Assembly (NCBI GenBank): GCA_003248935.1
Contig: QFQF01000008.1
Location: 1 to 64,000, forward strand
DNA from: Sphingobium sp.
Lineage (GTDB): Bacteria; Pseudomonadota; Alphaproteobacteria; Sphingomonadales; Sphingomonadaceae
Direction of reading: 5' to 3'
DNA length: 64,000 nt
Of this stretch, positions 59,516-64,000 are shown in pieces. The position numbers were made by a program, and so were the translations under genes. The notes under the pieces were generated by a model. It saw only the letters and a list, made by a program, of their open reading frames with translations, made no database searches and was not told where the DNA came from. How positions within the stretch are numbered: position 1 is the first letter of the stretch; each line of letters opens with the position of its first letter.

Positions 59516-60358
59516 TCAGTGCTTCTTGTCCGCCCAGATGTTCCGGTAGGACAGATAGGCAAGGCCGGTCGCGATCAGCAGGAAGATCAGGACGGCAAGG
59601 CCCGTGCTCTTGCGGCTTTCCAGCTTCGGCTCGGCCGTCCACATCAGGAATGCGGAAACGTCGGTGGACATCTGGTCGACGGTCGCCTTGGTGCCGTCGC
59701 TGTACGTCACCTGGCCCTCTGCGGAGATGGGCGGCGGCATCGCGAGGTTCAGGTTCGCGAAATAGGGGTTGTAGTGCAGGCCGTCGGGCGTCTTCACGTC
59801 CGGAAACTTCTTCAGAAGCTCCGCCGGCTGGTCCTGATACCCGGTCAGCAGCGAGTGGATATAGGCCGGGCCGTCATGCCGCGCCTTCGCCATCAGCGAA
59901 AGATCGGGCGGAATGGCGTTGTTGTTCGCCGCCGCCGCCGCGACATTGTTCGCGAACGGCTTCGGGAAGTGATCGGCCGGGATCGGATCACGGGTCGAAG
60001 GTTCCCCGGTCTTCGGGTCGACGTCCGGCGTCTTGATCGTCCATTGCTTGGCGATCGCCTTCACCTCCGCCTCGCTGTAGCCGAGCTGCTGGAGGTCGCG
60101 GAAGGCAACGAACTTCAGGCTGTGGCAGGCCGAGCAGACTTCCTTGAAGACCTGGAAGCCGCGCTGCAGCTGTGCCCTGTCATAGTGGCCGAAGGGGCCA
60201 TCGAAGGAGAAGTGCACTTCCTTGGGGTGCAGATGGAACTCCTCCTCTGCGGTCGGCACGGGCGGGTCAGTGACGTAACCCACCGCGCTCATGCCGAACG
60301 AGTAGAGCATCATGCCCGAGAAGAAGACGCCGATGGCGATCAGGATGGCGCGAAGCAT
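59516..60358 (-). CDS. petC: Cytochrome c1 of the bc1 complex
   Basis: A 280-residue cytochrome c1. A short N-terminal hydrophobic signal or anchor is followed by the heme c attachment site C75-S-A-C78-H79 in EVCSACHSLKFVAFRDL. LAMPPPI is near the axial methionine. The C-terminal anchor helix is TGLAVLIFLLIATGLAYLSY. It accepts electrons from the Rieske protein and passes them to a soluble or membrane cytochrome c. Third gene of petA-petB-petC. Confidence 0.97.
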   Translation of the reverse strand: MLRAILIAIGVFFSGMMLYSFGMSAVGYVTDPPVPTAEEEFHLHPKEVHFSFDGPFGHYDRAQLQRGFQVFKEVCSACHSLKFVAFRDLQQLGYSEAEVKAIAKQWTIKTPDVDPKTGEPSTRDPIPADHFPKPFANNVAAAAANNNAIPPDLSLMAKARHDGPAYIHSLLTGYQDQPAELLKKFPDVKTPDGLHYNPYFANLNLAMPPPISAEGQVTYSDGTKATVDQMSTDVSAFLMWTAEPKLESRKSTGLAVLIFLLIATGLAYLSYRNIWADKKH

Positions 60359-60373
60359 GTCCGATTATCCCCC

Positions 60374-61666
60374 TTATTCGGCCGGTACGGCGGCGGGCTC
60401 TTCGCCCTGCAGATTATGCTTCGCCAGCACCGCCTCGGTAATCGATCCGGGCAGCGGCAGCGGTTTTTCGAACATCGCGATCAGCGGCAGGATGATCAGG
60501 AAGTGCGCGAAATAATAGGCGGCCGCGAACTGCGAGATCAGCACGTACCCGGCGGTCGCCGGTGCCCCGCCGCACCATCCCAGGATGATCACGTCGATGC
60601 ACAGCACGATGAAGAACTGCTTGAACAGCGGCCGGTAGCGGCCCGAGCGGACAGGCGAGTTGTCCAGCCAGGGCAGGAAGAAAAGCAGCAGGATGGCTGA
60701 GAACATGGCCAGCACGCCGAGCAGCTTCGCAGGCACGAAGAAGAAGTCGAACGTGAACGCACGCAGGATCGCGTAGAACGGCCAGAAATACCATTCCGGC
60801 ACGATGTGCGCGGGCGTCGAGAGCGGGTTCGCCTCGATATAGTTGTCTGGGTGGCCCAGATAGTTGGGCGCGTAGAACAGCAGGATCGAGAAGAGGATCA
60901 GGAAGATGCCTGCCCCGAAACCGTCCTTCGCCGTATAATAAGGATGGAAGGGCACGGTGTCCTGCGGTCCCTTCACATCCACGCCGGTCGGGTTGTTCGA
61001 ACCCGGGATGTGCAGCGCCCAGATGTGCAGGATGATGACGCCCGCGATCACGAACGGCAGCAGATAGTGGAGCGAGAAGAAGCGGTTCAGCGAGGCATTG
61101 CCCGGCGCGAAACCGCCCAGCAGCCAGGTCTGGATCGGCTCTCCCACCACGGGGATCGCGCCGAACAGGCCGGTGATCACCTTCGCCCCCCAATAGCTCA
61201 TCTGGCCCCAGGGAAGCACATAGCCCATGAAGGCGGTGGCCATCATCAGCAGGTAGATGACAAGGCCGAGCAACCACACCATCTCGCGCGGCGCCTTGTA
61301 CGATCCGTAATAAAGGCCGCGGAAGATGTGGAGATAGACCACGATGAAGAAGAAGCTCGCGCCGTTGGCGTGGGCGTAGCGGATCAGCCAGCCGGAATTC
61401 ACGTCGCGCATCACATGCTCGACCGTACCGAACGCGACCAGTTCATTAGCGGCATAATGCATCGCCATGATCACGCCGGTGATGATCTGGATCACCAGGG
61501 CAAGACCCGACAGGACGCCGAAATTCCACATGTAATTAAGGTTACGCGGCACCGGATAGCCGGCACCGATGCTGTTGTAGACGAGGCGCGGAAGCGGCAG
61601 CCTGTCGTCGACCCATTTCATCAGCGGATGCTTGGGGGTGTAATGCTCAGCCCACGGAAAGCTCAT
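60374..61666 (-). CDS. petB: Cytochrome b of the bc1 complex
   Basis: A 430-residue cytochrome b with eight transmembrane helices. Two heme groups are bound by histidine pairs in helices B and D (for example IRYAHANGASFFFIVVYLHI and RFFSLHYLLPFVIAGVIILH). The quinol site shows PEWYFWPFYAILRAF. The protein passes electrons between the quinone sites and drives proton movement. It lies between the Rieske and c1 genes with gaps of 11 and 15 bases. Confidence 0.98.
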   Translation of the reverse strand: MSFPWAEHYTPKHPLMKWVDDRLPLPRLVYNSIGAGYPVPRNLNYMWNFGVLSGLALVIQIITGVIMAMHYAANELVAFGTVEHVMRDVNSGWLIRYAHANGASFFFIVVYLHIFRGLYYGSYKAPREMVWLLGLVIYLLMMATAFMGYVLPWGQMSYWGAKVITGLFGAIPVVGEPIQTWLLGGFAPGNASLNRFFSLHYLLPFVIAGVIILHIWALHIPGSNNPTGVDVKGPQDTVPFHPYYTAKDGFGAGIFLILFSILLFYAPNYLGHPDNYIEANPLSTPAHIVPEWYFWPFYAILRAFTFDFFFVPAKLLGVLAMFSAILLLFFLPWLDNSPVRSGRYRPLFKQFFIVLCIDVIILGWCGGAPATAGYVLISQFAAAYYFAHFLIILPLIAMFEKPLPLPGSITEAVLAKHNLQGEEPAAVPAE

Positions 61667-61677
61667 AGATCGTCCCC

Positions 61678-62244
61678 TCAGCCTACGAGAATTGCGGTGT
61701 CGGAGGTGTACTTGTACGTCGGCACCTCCAGGTTCAGAGGCGCCGGCCCCTTACGGATACGCCCCGCCGTATCGTAGGCCGAGCCATGGCACGGGCAGAA
61801 ATACCCGCCGAACTCGCCGCGATTCTCGCCCTCTCCCGCGCCCAGCGGCACGCAACCCAGGTGCGTGCACACGCCCATGGTTATCAGCCATTCCTTCTTG
61901 CCGTCGACCGTGCGCTCTTCCAGCGTCTGCGGATCGCGGAGCGTTGCGGGATCGACGGCATCCGCCTTGGCGATTTCTTCCGGCGTCAGGTGCCGCACGA
62001 AAAGCGGCTGGCTGCGGAATGTGGTCTTGATCGCCTGTCCGGGCTGAATCTCGGAAAGATCGACCTCGGACGACGCAAGCGCGAGGACATCCGCGCTGGG
62101 GTTCATCTGGTTGACCAGAGGCAGGACAACCGCAACGGCGCCCACGCCCGCGAAACTCACCGCCGCTATATTAATGAAATCGCGGCGACGCACACCGTCA
62201 CCACCAACCGCTTCCCGGGTCCCCGTATCCTCAACCGTCGCCAT
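61678..62244 (-). CDS. petA: Ubiquinol-cytochrome c reductase Rieske iron-sulfur subunit
   Basis: A 188-residue Rieske protein. RRRDFINIAA (about residues 19-28) is a twin-arginine targeting start, followed by the anchor helix. The 2Fe-2S ligands are C126 and H128 in CTHLGC, and C150 with H153 in CPCH; the disulfide pair is C131-C152. First gene of the bc1 operon; its leader lies at 62245-62350. Confidence 0.98.
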   Translation of the reverse strand: MATVEDTGTREAVGGDGVRRRDFINIAAVSFAGVGAVAVVLPLVNQMNPSADVLALASSEVDLSEIQPGQAIKTTFRSQPLFVRHLTPEEIAKADAVDPATLRDPQTLEERTVDGKKEWLITMGVCTHLGCVPLGAGEGENRGEFGGYFCPCHGSAYDTAGRIRKGPAPLNLEVPTYKYTSDTAILVG

Positions 62245-62450
62245 GCATTATACCCTTGCAAGTCGTCCCTGACCCATCCGGAATGCCTTGAACGGCCCTG
62301 ATTATCAAGAGATTCAACCAGCCGCAGTCATGCAGCTCGCCTTGACCCCCCGGCGTGGATAGTGGGCCTGATAGCCGCCAATGCGCGCCTTTGCCAACCA
62401 CCAATCGGCCGGACTACCACATTTTGTCGCGCTGCATTATGCGCAGCGCC

Positions 62451-62909
62451 ATGCGTATCGCCCTTTACCAGCCGGAGATCGCCGGCAATGTCGGCGCCAT
62501 TCTGCGCCTCGCCGCCTGCTTCGCAACGCCGGTCGACATCATCATGCCGATGGGTTTCGCCTTTTCCGACGCGAAGCTGAAGCGCGCGGCGATGGACTAT
62601 GGCGCCGCCGCCGACGTCAGCAAGCACCCGAATTTCGAGGCGTTTTTATCGGAGAGGAGGTCCGGGGAGGGTCGCGTCGTCCTCCTGACCACCAGCGGCG
62701 GCACACGCCTGCCCGACATGACCTTCCGCCCCGGCGACATATTGATGCTCGGCTCTGAAAGTGCAGGCGTCCCCCCGCATGTCCATGATGCCGCCGACGA
62801 GCGCGTGCGGATTCCGATGGCGGCGGGCTTTCGGTCCTTGAACATTGCGGTCTCGACGGGCATCGCCTTGGCCGAGGCATTGAGGCAGACCGGACAATTC
62901 CCAGCATGA
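62451..62909 (+). CDS. trmL: tRNA (cytidine(34)-2'-O)-methyltransferase
   Basis: A 152-residue SPOUT methyltransferase, close to the usual length of TrmL. MRIALYQPEIAGNVGAILRL at the start, ILMLGSESAGVPPHVHD (the knotted SAM site) and FRSLNIAVSTGIALAEALRQ at the end are diagnostic. It methylates the ribose at the wobble base of tRNA(Leu). ATG 62451 matches the family N-terminus; ATG 62439 is an alternative four residues upstream. It overlaps hemF by ATGA. Confidence 0.94.
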   Translation: MRIALYQPEIAGNVGAILRLAACFATPVDIIMPMGFAFSDAKLKRAAMDYGAAADVSKHPNFEAFLSERRSGEGRVVLLTTSGGTRLPDMTFRPGDILMLGSESAGVPPHVHDAADERVRIPMAAGFRSLNIAVSTGIALAEALRQTGQFPA

Positions 62910-63754
62910 CACCGCTCGACGAACAGCAGCAGGCCGCCCGCACTTGGTTCGAATCGCTGCGCGACCGTATTTGCGCCGCGTTCGTGGCGCTGGAACGGGA
63001 GGCGGGAAGCGACGCCGATTTCACCTACACGCCCTGGGACCGCGAAGCGGACGGGCTGGCACCGGGCCATGGCGGCGGCGGTGTGCGCGGCGTGATGAAG
63101 GGCAAGGTGTTCGAGAAGGTGGGCGTCAACGTCTCCACCGTCGGCGGCGCCTTCGCGCCCGAATTCGCCAAGACCATTCACGGCGCGGGGGATAATCCGG
63201 CTTTCTTCGCGACGGGCATCAGCCTGGTCGCGCATATGGCGAACCCGCACGTTCCGGCCGTGCACATGAACACCCGCTTCCTGTGTACGGAGAAGCGCTG
63301 GTTCGGTGGCGGTGCGGACCTGAATCCACCTATCCCCTATGACGAGGATACCGCCGACTTCCACGCCGCACTGAAGGCCGCATGCGACCTGCATGGCGCC
63401 GATTACTATCCGCGCTTCAAGGCATGGGCCGACGATTATTTCTATATCCCGCACCGGAAGGTGCACCGGGGCGTCGGCGGCATCTTCTACGATCATCTGG
63501 AAGGTGACTTCGACGCCGATTTCGCTTTCACCCGGAGCGTCGGAGAGGCGTTCCTGGCGGCCTTTCCACCGATCGTGCGGCGCCGCATGGGCATGGGCTG
63601 GACACAGGCGGACAAGCAGCAGCAACTCGAATGGCGCGGCCGCTATGCCGAGTTCAACCTCGTTCATGATCGCGGCACGCTGTTCGGCCTCAAGACCGGC
63701 GGCAATATCGACGCCATCCTGATGAGCCTGCCGCCGATGGCGAGCTGGAGCTGA
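62906..63754 (+). CDS. hemF: Oxygen-dependent coproporphyrinogen-III oxidase
   Basis: A 282-residue HemF, which decarboxylates coproporphyrinogen III to protoporphyrinogen IX using oxygen. FEKVGVNVSTVGGAFAPEFA, VPAVHMNTRFLCTEKRWFGG-GADLNP, KVHRGVGGIFYDHLEGDFD and FNLVHDRGTLFGLKTGGNID are family signatures. The ATG overlaps the trmL stop by 4 bases. This is the third heme biosynthesis gene in the window, after hemC and hemD. Confidence 0.97.
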   Translation: MTPLDEQQQAARTWFESLRDRICAAFVALEREAGSDADFTYTPWDREADGLAPGHGGGGVRGVMKGKVFEKVGVNVSTVGGAFAPEFAKTIHGAGDNPAFFATGISLVAHMANPHVPAVHMNTRFLCTEKRWFGGGADLNPPIPYDEDTADFHAALKAACDLHGADYYPRFKAWADDYFYIPHRKVHRGVGGIFYDHLEGDFDADFAFTRSVGEAFLAAFPPIVRRRMGMGWTQADKQQQLEWRGRYAEFNLVHDRGTLFGLKTGGNIDAILMSLPPMASWS

Positions 63755-63758
63755 CCCT

Positions 63759-64000
63759 TTGTCGCTGACGCCCGTCGATCCCCGCCAGATCGCCACCATC
63801 GTCACCCATCTGGAAATGCGCGCGAAGCCGCGACCGGCGCCGATTCCGCCATCGCCCTATCGACTGGTGCGCTGGAAGACCCCGGCGCTCGACGCCTATC
63901 GCACATTGTTCCGGCGGGTGGGCGAGGAATGGATGTGGTTTTCCCGGCTGGTCATGCCGGATGCCGAGGTTGAGGCGATCATCCACGATCCGGGCATCGA
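63759..64000 (+). CDS. GNAT family N-acetyltransferase, N-terminal part
   Basis: An open frame running off the end of the window, 80 codons visible. It appears to start at TTG 63759, five bases after the hemF stop, and reads LSLTPVDPRQIATIVTHLEM, then VRWKTPALDAYRTLFRRVGE with EEWMWFSRLVMPD. The pattern resembles sphingomonad GNAT acetyltransferases encoded after hemF; the acetyl-CoA-binding region is beyond the window. The start codon and family are both tentative. Confidence 0.6.
   Translation, partial: MSLTPVDPRQIATIVTHLEMRAKPRPAPIPPSPYRLVRWKTPALDAYRTLFRRVGEEWMWFSRLVMPDAEVEAIIHDPGI

Noticed and set aside
1..64000. CRISPR arrays, insertion sequences, prophage genes
   Set aside because: No regularly spaced repeats, transposases, terminal inverted repeats or phage structural genes were seen.

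Overview
The window is a GC-rich, densely packed stretch of chromosome from an alphaproteobacterium, most likely a sphingomonad (order Sphingomonadales). The pointers are a DUF1153/SciP-type regulator, a mitofilin-like gene beside hemD and hemC, a DUF5818 protein, an HWE-family histidine kinase, a long maltoporin-type TonB receptor, a PetABC bc1 operon with cytochrome c1, and a NUDIX/DUF47/phosphate-transporter block. Nearly all genes are housekeeping or conserved accessory genes. I see no phage, transposase, integrase or CRISPR array.

Layout. 0-9.5 kb: tRNA-Ser(GGA), a divergent cyclophilin-like protein, two small proteins, a UbiH-type flavin hydroxylase, a CnoX-Lon_N-Trm112 operon, an ornithine-cyclodeaminase-family protein, pncB, and a phosphate block in which a NUDIX domain is fused in frame to DUF47 and the PiT transporter carries a +1 frameshift. 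9.5-16.4 kb: an unusual glycerophosphotransferase/anti-sigma-like chimera, a DedA protein, a lipid kinase, a metallophosphoesterase, an esterase, and a divergent HxlR/SDR pair. 16.4-24.9 kb: mitofilin-hemD-hemC, tsaD-gpsA, a flippase, adenosine kinase, an EI24 protein and a lipoprotein. 24.9-35.3 kb: a CNNM/CBS protein, an OmpA lipoprotein, EamA, a tightly coupled folD cluster, argB, a queuosine-precursor transporter, an alcohol dehydrogenase and a nucleoside transporter. 35.3-41.7 kb: hydroxybutyryl-CoA dehydrogenase, ergothioneine genes egtB-egtD, cobalamin adenosyltransferase, gluQRS, an HNH protein and a Crp/Fnr regulator. 41.9-51.7 kb: murA overlapping an HWE kinase, a convergent receiver protein, DUF445, an RND efflux pair and two GlsB/YeaQ stress proteins. 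51.9-64 kb: sciP, mnmA, a serine hydrolase, a TonB receptor with a secreted propeller-like partner, apt, petABC, trmL-hemF and the start of a GNAT gene.

Gene organisation is very compact. There are many ATGA-type overlaps (hemC-hemD, tsaD-gpsA, EI24-lipoprotein, marC-DUF4440-like, trmL-hemF). Several convergent pairs end inside one short stem-loop that carries both stop codons. Several genes appear to start at TTG or GTG behind a good ribosome binding site. The observations most worth following up are the glycosyltransferase/anti-sigma chimera, the frameshifted PiT gene next to a NUDIX-DUF47 fusion, a 21-bp in-frame duplication in an alcohol dehydrogenase, a candidate EcfG promoter on a GlsB gene, palindromes at the RND and DUF445 genes, and the uncharacterised TonB-receptor/propeller/serine-hydrolase neighbourhood.
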